Assembly (NCBI RefSeq): GCF_004564235.1
Contig: NZ_SOMN01000021.1
Coordinates: forward strand, 1 to 64,000
Length of the DNA stretch: 64,000 bases
Source of the DNA: Cohnella luojiensis
GTDB taxonomy: Bacteria; Bacillota; Bacilli; Paenibacillales; Paenibacillaceae
Direction: 5' to 3'
This document shows positions 1 through 8,299 of this stretch, in pieces; within the stretch, counting starts at the first letter, position 1, and each line of letters begins with the position of its first letter. The notes below the pieces were generated by a model. It was not told the origin of the DNA, did no database searches, and was given only the letters and a program-made list of their open reading frames with translations. A program made the position numbers and the translations under genes.

Positions 1-149
1 ATCTGTTTTGGGCGCTTGCCTATAATGTCATCGGTATTCCGATTGCAGCCAGCGGTTTTCTCGCTCCGTGGCTTGCCGGGGCAGCTATGGCACTCAGCTC
101 GGTTTCGGTCGTACTAAACGCATTGCGGTTACAAAGAATAAAGCTTTAA
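1..149 (+). CDS. copA: Copper-type P1B ATPase, C-terminal end (partial)
   Basis: The reading frame beginning at base 3 runs open from the window edge to TAA at 147-149. It encodes the last transmembrane segments of a heavy-metal P-type ATPase: [16 protein letters not shown], then a loop and [17 protein letters not shown]. This last stretch, with [15 protein letters not shown], is the standard end of CopA/CopB copper exporters. Only 48 residues are visible, so the metal-binding CPC motif and the catalytic DKTGT lie outside the window. Copper as the substrate is inferred from the family-specific tail and from the His-rich lipoprotein 19 bp downstream. Confidence 0.85.
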   Translation, partial: LFWALAYNVIGIPIAASGFLAPWLAGAAMALSSVSVVLNALRLQRIKL

Positions 150-168
150 ATCTACGGGAGGTACCCCA

Positions 169-1005
169 ATGAAACGATTACCACTCTTATTGTTAATTGT
201 CGCTCTTGTTAGTTTGACCGCCTGTTCCAAACAAAATGGCAATAACCAAATGGAACATGGCGGCAATGGAATGGATCACGGATCACATGCAGAGAAGGAT
301 CCAACAAGCGCCGCACAATCAACAAGTGCCGTCTGGAAGCTTTCGACTGAAAAGCCGAAGCCGAATACAGATACGGACATCACGATTCAAATTCAAGATA
401 ACGAAGGCAAGCCAATCGAGAAGTTTGATATCAACCATGAGAAGAAGATGCATTTAATCGTAGTGAGCAAAGATTTATCGTTCTTCGACCATATTCATCC
501 TGAATACAAAGGTGACGGGAAATTTGTCGTGACGACGCAGTTCCCGAATTCTGGGGACTACAAGTTGATAGCTGACTATGTCCCGACCGGCAGTTCAGCG
601 ACTTCCCAGAGCGAATGGGTGAATGTGGAAGGGGATGCTCCAAAATTAGCTGAAATAACTCCTGAAACAAGCTTCGTAAAGACGGTCAACGACATAGATG
701 TTACGTTATCTTTTGATCATCTGATGTCTGACATGGACTTGAACTTGAAGTTCAACATGGTTGATGCAAAAACGAAAAAGCCGGTTACTGATTTGCAACC
801 ATACCTGGGTGCAGTTGGCCATGTTGTTATTATAAGCGCGGATGCTGAGCAATATTTACATGTTCATCCGACGGATGAGAAAGCCAAAGGACCGGATGCA
901 GAGTTCATGACGAAATTCCCGAATAGCGGTGTTTATAAAATCTGGGGGCAGTTTCAACGGAATGGCGAGACCTTTATTGTCCCGTTTGTCGTAGAAGTTC
1001 CTTAA
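169..1005 (+). CDS. His/Met-rich lipoprotein with two YtkA-like domains
   Basis: This is a predicted membrane-anchored extracytoplasmic protein of 278 residues. A lipoprotein signal peptide ends in the lipobox LTAC (Cys19). It is followed by a His/Met-rich linker at about 25-42 (MEHGG, MDHGSHAE) that could bind copper. Two similar immunoglobulin-like domains follow, at about 55-155 and 165-278. Each carries an HxHP element (DHIHPEY and LHVHPTD) and a FPNSG strand, as in YtkA/FixH-like proteins. The start has a good ribosome site (GGGAGG, 155-160). Its position directly after copA suggests a periplasm-side copper-binding role, which is inference. Confidence 0.8.
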   Translation: MKRLPLLLLIVALVSLTACSKQNGNNQMEHGGNGMDHGSHAEKDPTSAAQSTSAVWKLSTEKPKPNTDTDITIQIQDNEGKPIEKFDINHEKKMHLIVVSKDLSFFDHIHPEYKGDGKFVVTTQFPNSGDYKLIADYVPTGSSATSQSEWVNVEGDAPKLAEITPETSFVKTVNDIDVTLSFDHLMSDMDLNLKFNMVDAKTKKPVTDLQPYLGAVGHVVIISADAEQYLHVHPTDEKAKGPDAEFMTKFPNSGVYKIWGQFQRNGETFIVPFVVEVP

Positions 1006-1036
1006 GTTTGATGTGAATTTTTTGGGAGGGGAAAAA

Positions 1037-1648
1037 ATGAAAATCGCAGTTGCTCCACGTATTGGGGTCGGGGGAAGTTTGTTCACTGCAGAACAGTGGA
1101 AATCGATTGGAGATGTGCTTCATGCAGACGCTAAAATTGAATTCACCACGTTTAAGCAGCTTTATATCGATATCGAAGAAGATCATTTCGATGAAACGAA
1201 AGAAAAACTCGTAGAAGCGGGTTTAGAGGTTTATCCGACCGGTTTCTTCTCCAAAAACTTAATCGCTTGTAATTTCTGCAGAGGCGCGGAAGAAGCAGGA
1301 CTTTCCGTTGCACTTAAATTGAACGAAATCGTCGCAGGCCATGCGGTTCCCAGCCCGCTGAAAGTTGGGTATGCAGGTTGTGCGAACGCGACAAGCGAGC
1401 CGCTATTCAAAGATATCGGGATCGTCAAGATGAAAGCCGGGTTCAATATTTACGTTGGCGGGGAAGGGAAATCTATCAAAGCCTCATTGGCTCAAATACT
1501 GTTCGAGAATGTTCAAGAGATTCAATTAATTCCGATAGTCGAGCGCCTGATCTCCTATTACCAACAGAATGGCAAGACTAAGGAGAGATACTCGCGGTTT
1601 GTGCAGCGCATGACCTTAGAGCGGCTTAAGGAAGAAATAATCTCATAA
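1037..1648 (+). CDS. Nitrite/sulfite reductase half-domain-like protein
   Basis: The protein has 203 residues and resembles a single ferredoxin-like half plus a 4Fe-4S/siroheme half of nitrite and sulfite reductases. This is much shorter than the full enzymes (500 residues or more). Visible elements are an N-terminal IGVGGSLFTAEQW-like strand-helix unit, a CNFC pair near residue 77, and GYAGCAN near residue 112, which correspond to the cluster-binding region. The start ATG at 1037 is preceded by GGGAGGGG at 1023-1030. An upstream in-frame start at 1013 lacks this spacing. Similar short proteins are usually annotated only as nitrite reductase-like, and the substrate cannot be deduced here. Confidence 0.75.
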   Translation: MKIAVAPRIGVGGSLFTAEQWKSIGDVLHADAKIEFTTFKQLYIDIEEDHFDETKEKLVEAGLEVYPTGFFSKNLIACNFCRGAEEAGLSVALKLNEIVAGHAVPSPLKVGYAGCANATSEPLFKDIGIVKMKAGFNIYVGGEGKSIKASLAQILFENVQEIQLIPIVERLISYYQQNGKTKERYSRFVQRMTLERLKEEIIS

Positions 1649-1649
1649 A

Positions 1650-1838
1650 GTGCGGCAGCAGTCGATTCGTTTTTATGGAAAGGTGTTAAACGAAGTTCCC
1701 AAGAACGACCAACGAATGATCGTTGAAGGGATCAAAATGTTTACAGCTGCAATCACACGTGTTAAAGGGGACCAAATCGTTTCCATTGTGCTTTCGTTGG
1801 GGTTTATTGCTTTTACTTTAATAGAATACGGATGGTAG
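1650..1838 (+). CDS. Small hypothetical protein with C-terminal membrane segment
   Basis: A GTG-started frame of 62 residues begins 1 bp after the reductase-like gene and ends 4 bp before the next gene, so it fits the operon closely. An internal ATG at 1716 is an alternative start. Neither has a strong ribosome site. The last 20 residues (IVSIVLSLGFIAFTLIEYGW) are hydrophobic and would form one membrane helix. I do not recognise the family. The tight packing supports it being real, but its small size keeps confidence moderate. Confidence 0.45.
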   Translation: MRQQSIRFYGKVLNEVPKNDQRMIVEGIKMFTAAITRVKGDQIVSIVLSLGFIAFTLIEYGW

Positions 1839-1842
1839 TTGA

Positions 1843-2478
1843 ATGTTAAAGAAATGTTTGATTATCGGACTATACATTTTGGCGGCAATTTCTCATACAG
1901 TATATCGTGGTCCTTTAATTCTGTGGATGTCATCTGATACTGTCTGGTATTTTGATATCTTGATATTTCTGTCCGCATTACTAATCGCAATAGTGCCAGC
2001 AATTCCGTATGGAATAGTGGCGGTCGTCATCGGAGCGAAATATGGGGCAATGATTGGTGCATGCGTTAATATTGCCATTTCTGTATTGGGGGCAATAATC
2101 ATGTTTATATTTGTTCGGGCTGCTTTTTCAGAAGAAGGAAGACTTAAGACCGCAAATAGGAGGGGAATTAAGTTCTTCACCAAATACGCCGAACGCAACC
2201 CTTTTTTTGCCGTTTTATTTGCCCGATTATTACCGCTCATACCTGCTCAAGCCATAAATATCTTTGCTGCGATTATGAGAATACCTTGGAAACTCTATCT
2301 CTACGCGACCATACTTGGAAAAATCCCCTTTATCCTGCTGGTCTCCTTGTTAGGTGCTCAATTTCTCAATGCGCCAGATTTTAAGGTAACTATCATCATC
2401 ATAAGTGTGTACGGATTCTTCTTGTTGGCGGTGTATGGGTTATATCGAAATTTGAAGTGGAGGTGGACAAGATCTTAA
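1843..2478 (+). CDS. TVP38/TMEM64 (VTT, DedA-like) membrane protein
   Basis: This integral membrane protein of 211 residues has about five hydrophobic segments. The central VTT-type signature is visible at about 120-165: FARLLPLIPAQ followed by AAIMRIPWKLYLYATILGKIP. It also has a re-entrant glycine-rich loop (AVVIGAKYGAMIGA) near residue 60. DedA/VTT proteins are known or proposed lipid scramblases or flippases. It begins 4 bp after the small preceding gene and its end overlaps the ankyrin gene. A precise role here is not shown by the sequence. Confidence 0.8.
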   Translation: MLKKCLIIGLYILAAISHTVYRGPLILWMSSDTVWYFDILIFLSALLIAIVPAIPYGIVAVVIGAKYGAMIGACVNIAISVLGAIIMFIFVRAAFSEEGRLKTANRRGIKFFTKYAERNPFFAVLFARLLPLIPAQAINIFAAIMRIPWKLYLYATILGKIPFILLVSLLGAQFLNAPDFKVTIIIISVYGFFLLAVYGLYRNLKWRWTRS

Positions 2479-3212
2479 TATCCATAGACAAACCGCTAGC
2501 TTCCGCTTTAGTTAAGGCGATTCACACTGGCGATCTCCCAATGTTAAAGCGATTACTTACAGAGAATCCAGGTTTAATCGCGGCAAGAATAGTCGGATAT
2601 GACCACGACTACGACAGCGACAGTAATTCGCGCACTCTGCTGCATGTAGCGACGGATTGGCCAGGCCATTTTCCAAACGGTGAAGCAATCGTGTTAGCGT
2701 TGATCGAAGCCGGTGCTGAAGTTAATGCTCGGTTCGCTGGTCCACATAGCGAGACGCCGCTGCATTGGGCAGCGAGCAGCAATGATATCGAAGTACTAGA
2801 CGCATTGCTTGATTCTGGTGCCGACATCGAAACGACAGGCGCGGTAATAGCCGGCGGTACGCCTCTAGATGATGCTGTTGCATTCGGGCAGTGGCAAGTT
2901 GCTCAACGGCTGGTAGAACGAGGGGCGCAAACCAAACTCTGGAATGAAGCTGCACTCGGGTTGATGGATCGCGTCAAGGAACGTTTTATTGGGAACAATG
3001 TTCCTTCCCCCAGTGAAATTACTATAGCATTCTGGCAGGCCTGCCATGGCGGGCAACGTGAAACGGCGGAGTATCTCCTTGATAGCGGGGCCGATCTTAA
3101 CTGGATAGGATACAATGAGTTAACCCCGCTAGATATTGCAAGCCATTCCAATGCCGACAAGATAGTGGAATGGTTGCGCAGCCTTGGCGCGCGGTCGTCC
3201 GAAGATTCGTAA
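2457..3212 (+). CDS. Ankyrin repeat protein
   Basis: The protein has 251 residues and contains ankyrin repeats. Recognisable repeat cores are TLLHVATDWPG at about 60, TPLHWAASSNDIEVLDALLDSGAD at about 100, TPLDDAVAFGQWQVAQRLVERGA at about 135, and RETAEYLLDSGADLNWIGYNELTPLDIASH near 205-230. There is no signal peptide, so it is probably cytoplasmic and binds a protein partner. The start is uncertain: GTG at 2457 overlaps the previous gene by 22 bp, and the purine-rich AGTGGAGGTGG at 2456-2466 could also serve a start slightly downstream. Bacterial ankyrin genes like this are common stand-alone accessory genes. Confidence 0.85.
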   Translation: MEVDKILISIDKPLASALVKAIHTGDLPMLKRLLTENPGLIAARIVGYDHDYDSDSNSRTLLHVATDWPGHFPNGEAIVLALIEAGAEVNARFAGPHSETPLHWAASSNDIEVLDALLDSGADIETTGAVIAGGTPLDDAVAFGQWQVAQRLVERGAQTKLWNEAALGLMDRVKERFIGNNVPSPSEITIAFWQACHGGQRETAEYLLDSGADLNWIGYNELTPLDIASHSNADKIVEWLRSLGARSSEDS

Positions 3213-3221
3213 ATCGTAACC

Positions 3222-3250
3222 TTTCCGAAAAACTCCGAACTTGCTATAAT
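3222..3250 (+). promoter_or_regulatory. Candidate sigma-A promoter of the ArsR-family gene
   Basis: A perfect -10 box TATAAT lies at 3245-3250, with a weak -35 (TTTCCG, 3222-3227) separated by 17 bp. It ends 27 bp before the ATG at 3278. A weak -35 is common in promoters controlled by ArsR-type repressors, but no clear 12-2-12 operator was found. Confidence 0.5.
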
Positions 3251-3277
3251 AGTTTTAAATCGTGTAATTCAAAGGTG

Positions 3278-3649
3278 ATGCAGGTGGAAAAGCAATTAAT
3301 CGAGATGTGCGGCAATACTTGCGACGGCACAGAAATATTTTTACCCGCAGTTAAACAAAAGATGATCGATGAAACGTCCGCCTACGAAATGGCTGAACTA
3401 TTTAAGGCGCTTAGCGATCCGACTCGAGTGAAATTAATCGGAGCATTGTTAATAAACGAATTGTGCGTACATGATTTAACTGTTTTACTTGAGATGGGAC
3501 AATCGGCAATATCACATCAGTTAAGATACTTAAGAAACCTTAGAATTGTAAAACGACGCAAATCCGGTAAGACGGTCTATTATTCCCTAGACGATATGCA
3601 TATCGAACAGATATTTGTGTTGACTTTGCAGCACTTGAAGCATGAGTAA
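3278..3649 (+). CDS. ArsR/SmtB-family metal-sensing repressor (CadC/CzrA-like)
   Basis: This 123-residue winged-helix repressor should release its operator when it binds a metal. Cys11 and Cys15 (MCGNTC) and Cys63 in the helix-3 motif ELCVHD resemble the CadC metal site, where the motif is ELCVCD, so one Cys is replaced by His65. The C-terminal helix carries Asp106, His108, His119 and His122, matching the spacing of the CzrA alpha-5 zinc site. DNA-binding helices are at about 67-90 (AISHQLRYLR). ATG 3278 follows AAAGGTG closely, and longer in-frame starts run through the upstream promoter. The nearby CopA end suggests metal homeostasis. Confidence 0.88.
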   Translation: MQVEKQLIEMCGNTCDGTEIFLPAVKQKMIDETSAYEMAELFKALSDPTRVKLIGALLINELCVHDLTVLLEMGQSAISHQLRYLRNLRIVKRRKSGKTVYYSLDDMHIEQIFVLTLQHLKHE

Positions 3650-3681
3650 TTTAAGCTGTACACGATGTTCCGCTATAAAAG

Positions 3682-3727
3682 AACGCTCCGATCCAGTTTC
3701 AACAGGGATTCGGAGCGTTTCTTCATT
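3682..3727 (+). terminator. Intrinsic terminator after the ArsR-family gene
   Basis: A 10-bp perfect stem AACGCTCCGA / TCGGAGCGTT (3682-3691 and 3710-3719) is followed by TTTCTTCATTTTT. It closes the plus-strand block and separates it from the convergent minus-strand glycosyltransferase operon. Confidence 0.85.
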
Positions 3728-3801
3728 TTTGGATGGATAAGTTTTTAACTAATCCGAACGGATATTTACGAAAATAAATAAGGCAGATTCGGGACGATTG
3801 C

Positions 3802-4941
3802 CTACGTAATCATTTGTATAATATTATTAAAATGTTGTTCAACTTGATTTATCAAGTCTTCGCGTATTTTATTTTGTTGTTCATTTGGATTTGGTAGGGT
3901 GGAGTTATTTTTATTTTCCAAAGCAGTCTCAATATCTAATAGGGAATTCACGCAAAGATCAGGTTCCTTAATTAATTCAAAAAAACCATTCAACTTTACT
4001 AGAACTGCAGTGTTAATAGCCATATGGCCAATTCCGTATGAAAAGGCAGCAATATTTCCGTGTAAACTTGAACCTATAAAAAATCTTGATGAAACAATGA
4101 AGGATAGAATATCGATGGGGGATAATTTATTTTCAATATAATGAAAACAATGCGGATGAACACTATTGATTCTTTCTAGAGTCAACCCGTCGTTATGACA
4201 ATACCCGATCGGTAATAGAACAATTTGAAAACCATATCTTAATTTAATGGATAATAAGATATCGGCTGCCTTTTTAATATTTTCTGCTCCCCAAACAAAT
4301 CCAGGGGATGACTGGAAAATAAGAAAATCCTTTCCGATAGCTAAGCCATTAGCATTTTTTAATTTCGTGAAATGTTCAACCAAAGCATTTTTGTTGAAGT
4401 AATTACTTAAAGCAACCGCAGTATCAGGCACGACGAGAATTTCCCTCTTTACGCCGGCATCTATTAATATATTCTTTGAAAGATGGTCCCTTACAGCTAA
4501 ATAATTTATATGATCGCAATATGCGCGAACGAGTTCCCGTTCATTTTCATTGCGAAATTTAAAAGGAACGCCGATCGAATTCCAGATGACCGGTATGGAA
4601 TATTTATCTGCAAAGGTTGAGACATTCCATAATAATTGGGTAGCTGGCGTCATTCCTTGGGTGTAGAACTCCGAAATGTTTGTGTCCAGTCGAAAGAGGT
4701 CGCCTCCACCCAAAATAACGGCATTGAAGTTATGTTTTTTATGTTCGGCATCAAAATTAGTGATGGGTTGTACCATGGTATGGGGTTCAAATGGTTTTGG
4801 ACCGCCAATCGGTGAAAATAATGAAAAACGATTTAAATCGATCCGTTTAGATAGACCACGCTTCAAAATTTCCGGAAAAAGCAAGTCTCCAAAATTCTCT
4901 ACGTCAAAAGTCCCAATGTTTGCTATATGACTTCCTCTCAT
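3802..4941 (-). CDS. Polysaccharide pyruvyl transferase family protein
   Basis: The protein has 379 residues and belongs to the family that transfers pyruvate ketals from phosphoenolpyruvate to surface sugars (CsaB/WcaK type). It begins with NIGTFDVENFGDLLFPEIL, the family opening. It has AVILGGGDLFRLD at about 75-87, WNSIGVPFK near 117, and a late FFIGSSLHGNIAAFSYG block near 285-305 that carries the conserved GSSLHG motif. ATG 4941 is preceded by AAAGGGG. It is the last gene of a minus-strand operon with three glycosyltransferases, so it probably modifies the glycan they make. The name of the exact sugar acceptor cannot be given. Confidence 0.88.
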   Translation of the reverse strand: MRGSHIANIGTFDVENFGDLLFPEILKRGLSKRIDLNRFSLFSPIGGPKPFEPHTMVQPITNFDAEHKKHNFNAVILGGGDLFRLDTNISEFYTQGMTPATQLLWNVSTFADKYSIPVIWNSIGVPFKFRNENERELVRAYCDHINYLAVRDHLSKNILIDAGVKREILVVPDTAVALSNYFNKNALVEHFTKLKNANGLAIGKDFLIFQSSPGFVWGAENIKKAADILLSIKLRYGFQIVLLPIGYCHNDGLTLERINSVHPHCFHYIENKLSPIDILSFIVSSRFFIGSSLHGNIAAFSYGIGHMAINTAVLVKLNGFFELIKEPDLCVNSLLDIETALENKNNSTLPNPNEQQNKIREDLINQVEQHFNNIIQMIT

Positions 4942-5013
4942 TTCAATCCCCTTTTCACTGGTTTGGCGATTTTGTGCGCTGTTTCCGAACGGTAGAATTT
5001 ATCTAAGTCGGTT

Positions 5014-6633
5014 TTAATCATGTCTGTACGGAGATTGCAGTGGATGAACAATAGACTGAATGCACTGAGTAATGACCGAGTCGACGGAGAGGGTTTCCAG
5101 CAAATCTTGCCGGTCCGCATTAATAGCCATTTGCAAGAGATTCGAACTAAGCCGTAACTGATGGATAAGCGCGGTTTTATAATCCTTCTCGCATTGAAGA
5201 AAACCGTTCTTTCTCGCATCCTGTATCAGATGGAACCAGTTGTTGAGAGTGGGGAACATCGTATTTAGATCATTCTGACCTTGACCGGAGTGTCGGCGAA
5301 AGTAACTTAAGGGCTCGGCTATATACACTGCGTTTCCCTTGGTCAGAAGATGCAGCCATGAAGCCAAATCGTTGATGCATATATGTCTTCTACCTTGGTA
5401 GTGATTAAATTTTTCCGTTAAATCTTTTTTTCTGAACAGGACGGTTGTAGGCTCCCCGATGATGTTTGTACAATACTTTAAACAGAAATTTCCCAGATCT
5501 TTACCGTTTATTACGACGTCACTTTCGGAAATTCTTGCTGTGCTTTCAGTGTCAGGCAGCGGTTTCCCCTGTCCGTCAATACATCTACGATAGGAAGTAA
5601 CGAGCGATACATCAGGTCGGTTAACCAACCAGTGCACCATTTTCGCGATTTTTTCGGGATAAAACAAGTCGTCATCGTTCAGGAAATTAATGTAATCGCC
5701 GGTCGCCAATTCAATGCAACGCTCATAATTACTTTCGATGGAACTTTGTTCATTGTGATAATAACGGATACGAGGGTGCTTCGACAGGTAAGGCTCGAGC
5801 ATTCGCCGCACCCCGTCATGGGTGCTGTCATCGCTTATGATGATTTCAGTATGCGGATAGGTTTGATTAAGTGCGCTCTGAAGCGCAAGCTCCAAAAAAT
5901 GCGGCCGATTGTATGCGGGAATCAAAATACTGACGAGCGGCATGTCGGATACCTGCGGGAAGTCTTGGGCAAGGTAGTTTCGGCAAAATGTTACCCGGGC
6001 CCGGTCATAAGCCTCATCGATAGGCGTTACGCCGCAATCATGCCAACACCAGGGTTCCTGCTGGTTCGGAACAGCTACCTTATAACCTGTCTGAATAAAT
6101 TCCATACATTGGGACGTATCGTAAAAATGCCAGCCGTCAAACAGGTCATCGCGCCACCTTAAATCGTATTGCGTAGACATCAGCAGGCCATCAACCACCA
6201 GAACCTCGGATAACGCTCCGGTAAATCCGCCCCAATCGGTAATCGCCGCTTTGCCGCTGATCGAATCGTAGATTTTACCGACTCTTTTAGGCGCTTCCCA
6301 CCATATGCCGCTTACCGGGAGCGTTTTGGCGCCGACTACGCCAAGAAGACCTATGGCCGGATGTTCTTCAAACAATTTGATCAGATCGACGAAGAAACGC
6401 CGATTCAGAATCAGCACGTCCTGATGCATATAGACTTTATATTTAGCATCGGTTTGCTGAAGCGCTTGGTTATATCCTAATGCCATGCTGCCGGAACGGC
6501 GTACGGCGAGCGGTTCGACCGTGAATCCTGCTGGGACCGTTAAAGCATGAATAAATTTCAAGCATTCCGCATATTTCGATTCGTCGTTAACACAGCTGAT
6601 GACGGCAATTTTCCGAGGGTCAGTGCCGTTCAT
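5014..6633 (-). CDS. Tandem glycosyltransferase family 2 protein
   Basis: This protein of 539 residues has two GT-A-like regions. Residues about 1-215 resemble an N-terminal glycosyltransferase-like domain (IAVISCVNDESKYAECL; YKVYMHQDVLIL). From about 230 a classical GT2 domain starts with PLVSILIPAYNRPHFLELAL, has the nucleotide-binding IIISDDSTHDGV, and the DXD-like NDDDL near 320. The preferred start is ATG 6633, 1 bp after the upstream stop and with AAGGG upstream. A longer form from 6693 would overlap the neighbour by 59 bp and has no ribosome site. No membrane segments are seen, so it acts in the cytoplasm. Confidence 0.88.
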   Translation of the reverse strand: MNGTDPRKIAVISCVNDESKYAECLKFIHALTVPAGFTVEPLAVRRSGSMALGYNQALQQTDAKYKVYMHQDVLILNRRFFVDLIKLFEEHPAIGLLGVVGAKTLPVSGIWWEAPKRVGKIYDSISGKAAITDWGGFTGALSEVLVVDGLLMSTQYDLRWRDDLFDGWHFYDTSQCMEFIQTGYKVAVPNQQEPWCWHDCGVTPIDEAYDRARVTFCRNYLAQDFPQVSDMPLVSILIPAYNRPHFLELALQSALNQTYPHTEIIISDDSTHDGVRRMLEPYLSKHPRIRYYHNEQSSIESNYERCIELATGDYINFLNDDDLFYPEKIAKMVHWLVNRPDVSLVTSYRRCIDGQGKPLPDTESTARISESDVVINGKDLGNFCLKYCTNIIGEPTTVLFRKKDLTEKFNHYQGRRHICINDLASWLHLLTKGNAVYIAEPLSYFRRHSGQGQNDLNTMFPTLNNWFHLIQDARKNGFLQCEKDYKTALIHQLRLSSNLLQMAINADRQDLLETLSVDSVITQCIQSIVHPLQSPYRHD

Positions 6634-6634
6634 G

Positions 6635-8275
6635 CTATCGATTACCCTTCGACAATTTTCCAAGCAGCTCTTCTTTTGAAGGAAATAGTCCATGGTTCAT
6701 CAATATTTCGGTGATTTTCTGCGCAGTCTTAAAAGGAAAAACGACATCTTGCTCGAGGATGTTTGCCATATCCTTAACTTCGATTTCTCTATTCCGATAC
6801 ATTTCGACCAGTTCCGCACTGCTTTCTTCCGGATCAATCTCCCACTCGATGCGTCGAACGAGTTTTCTCAGCTGTATGATGACTTCAGATCGTGATGTGT
6901 CTGGAGCAGGCTGTTTTTTATAGGCTTTTACAATATACTGGTAGACTTTCCATTCTTCCTTCATATCATTGCCGACAAGGCGCTCCATCGCGTCCATCCA
7001 TTCCTCGTCTTCCCGAGAAGGTTGCAGAATATTGACTCGGAATTGCAAAGCTTGGAATCCGGTGCCAAAAAACAAGCGGCCTATTCCCTCCCGGGTAAAA
7101 AAACGAAGATGAGTAACATCCAACAACCCTTTGTCCGTGTAAGTCCAATATCCCTTGAGCAGGTCGCGAATAACCGAGTAATGGGCGACGTTCGGAATGC
7201 TGGCCAGCACTTTTCCGTTCTCTTTCAAATAAGGCATAACAGTGCGGAGAACGTTCCAGGGTTCGACCAAATGCTCGAGCACGTCCGCGAAGATAATATA
7301 GTCGAAGTATTCGTGCGGCAATTCGATATCAATCGATTCGATATTTTCTGAACGGACATTCGCAAAGCGGGAGGCGATGGCGGCCGCATGCGGGTTTAGT
7401 TCGATGCCGTGCAGCTCCGCATTAGGATACCAGTTTTTCAATTCAAGCAGCGTTGCCCCGCAAGCGCAGCCGACTTCGAGAACCCGAATCGGTTCAGCTT
7501 CAGGCTCTTCTAAGCACTGTAAAATATCATGCCGAATTCCAAGGGAATAATCCGGGCTAAACCCCCATTTTTGCGCGAACTTTCGGCTATTGGTTTGCAT
7601 CAAAGCGTAAAAGGATTGCGGATCCTCCCGGAACGAAGCGCTGCCTTCATGATGGATAAACGTATCCGTACTTAACATCAGCCGGTAACCGGCCTGGCGG
7701 ATGCGAAGACTATAATCGTCATCCTCAAAATTGCCGGGCGAGAATCGTTCGTCCAAATCACCTACGGCTTCGTAAACTTCGCGTTTGATAAGCAGGCAGA
7801 AGCCTACTAACTTGAGGCGCTCCTCCCATTTTGAAGGGTCGGTGCGGTTGTATTGCTCGGCAAAGGGGATCATATCCTCCAAAGTCTGGTAAGGAACCTG
7901 GAGAGCCGAGTAGTAGGCAGCAGCGTTTGTGACAGGGCCGACCCCGCCGATCCAATCGTCGCTGTAAAGGCAGGAGAGAAGCTGACCAAGCCATCTGGGG
8001 GTAACGATCGTATCGTTGTTAAGCAGAAGCAGGTTATCTCCCTTGGCCAGCGCCATACCTTGATTGCAGCCTTTCGGAAAGCCAGCGTTGTCCTTATTAT
8101 AAATGACTTGTAAATCGGATTGCGCCCTAAGCCACTCGACAGTCCCGTCGGTTGATCCGTTATCGACGACAATGATTTCATAATCGTTCGGCGGGGTATT
8201 TGTCCGTATGCTATCGATACATTTTCTCGTAAACGAAAGACCGTTATAGGTCAGAAGAATGATGCTCGTTTTCAC
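6635..8275 (-). CDS. Fusion: GT2 glycosyltransferase plus SAM methyltransferase
   Basis: The protein has 546 residues. An N-terminal GT2 domain (about 1-235) starts TSIILLTYNGLSFTRKCIDSI and has VVDNGSTDGTVEWL, LLLNNDT and the acidic FEDDDYSLRIRQAGY acceptor-site motif. A class I methyltransferase follows (about 255-410) with the SAM loop VLEVGCACGATLLELK, the acidic residue in LHGIELN, and FDYIIFADVLEHL. About 120 helical residues close the protein. Such fusions usually build and methylate O-linked or polysaccharide sugars. It sits between two other glycosyltransferases, 24 bp downstream of one and 1 bp from the other. Confidence 0.9.
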   Translation of the reverse strand: MKTSIILLTYNGLSFTRKCIDSIRTNTPPNDYEIIVVDNGSTDGTVEWLRAQSDLQVIYNKDNAGFPKGCNQGMALAKGDNLLLLNNDTIVTPRWLGQLLSCLYSDDWIGGVGPVTNAAAYYSALQVPYQTLEDMIPFAEQYNRTDPSKWEERLKLVGFCLLIKREVYEAVGDLDERFSPGNFEDDDYSLRIRQAGYRLMLSTDTFIHHEGSASFREDPQSFYALMQTNSRKFAQKWGFSPDYSLGIRHDILQCLEEPEAEPIRVLEVGCACGATLLELKNWYPNAELHGIELNPHAAAIASRFANVRSENIESIDIELPHEYFDYIIFADVLEHLVEPWNVLRTVMPYLKENGKVLASIPNVAHYSVIRDLLKGYWTYTDKGLLDVTHLRFFTREGIGRLFFGTGFQALQFRVNILQPSREDEEWMDAMERLVGNDMKEEWKVYQYIVKAYKKQPAPDTSRSEVIIQLRKLVRRIEWEIDPEESSAELVEMYRNREIEVKDMANILEQDVVFPFKTAQKITEILMNHGLFPSKEELLGKLSKGNR

Positions 8276-8299
8276 CCAGGTTCACCTGCCTCTGCGATT

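Noticed and set aside
1650-1838. Protochlorophyllide-reductase-like PCP_red domain in the 62-residue protein
   Set aside because: Only a short VP-containing segment is vaguely similar; the key pattern is missing.
5014-6693. Longer start of the tandem GT2 protein at 6693
   Set aside because: It would overlap the upstream gene by 59 bp and has no ribosome site, while ATG 6633 lies 1 bp after the stop.
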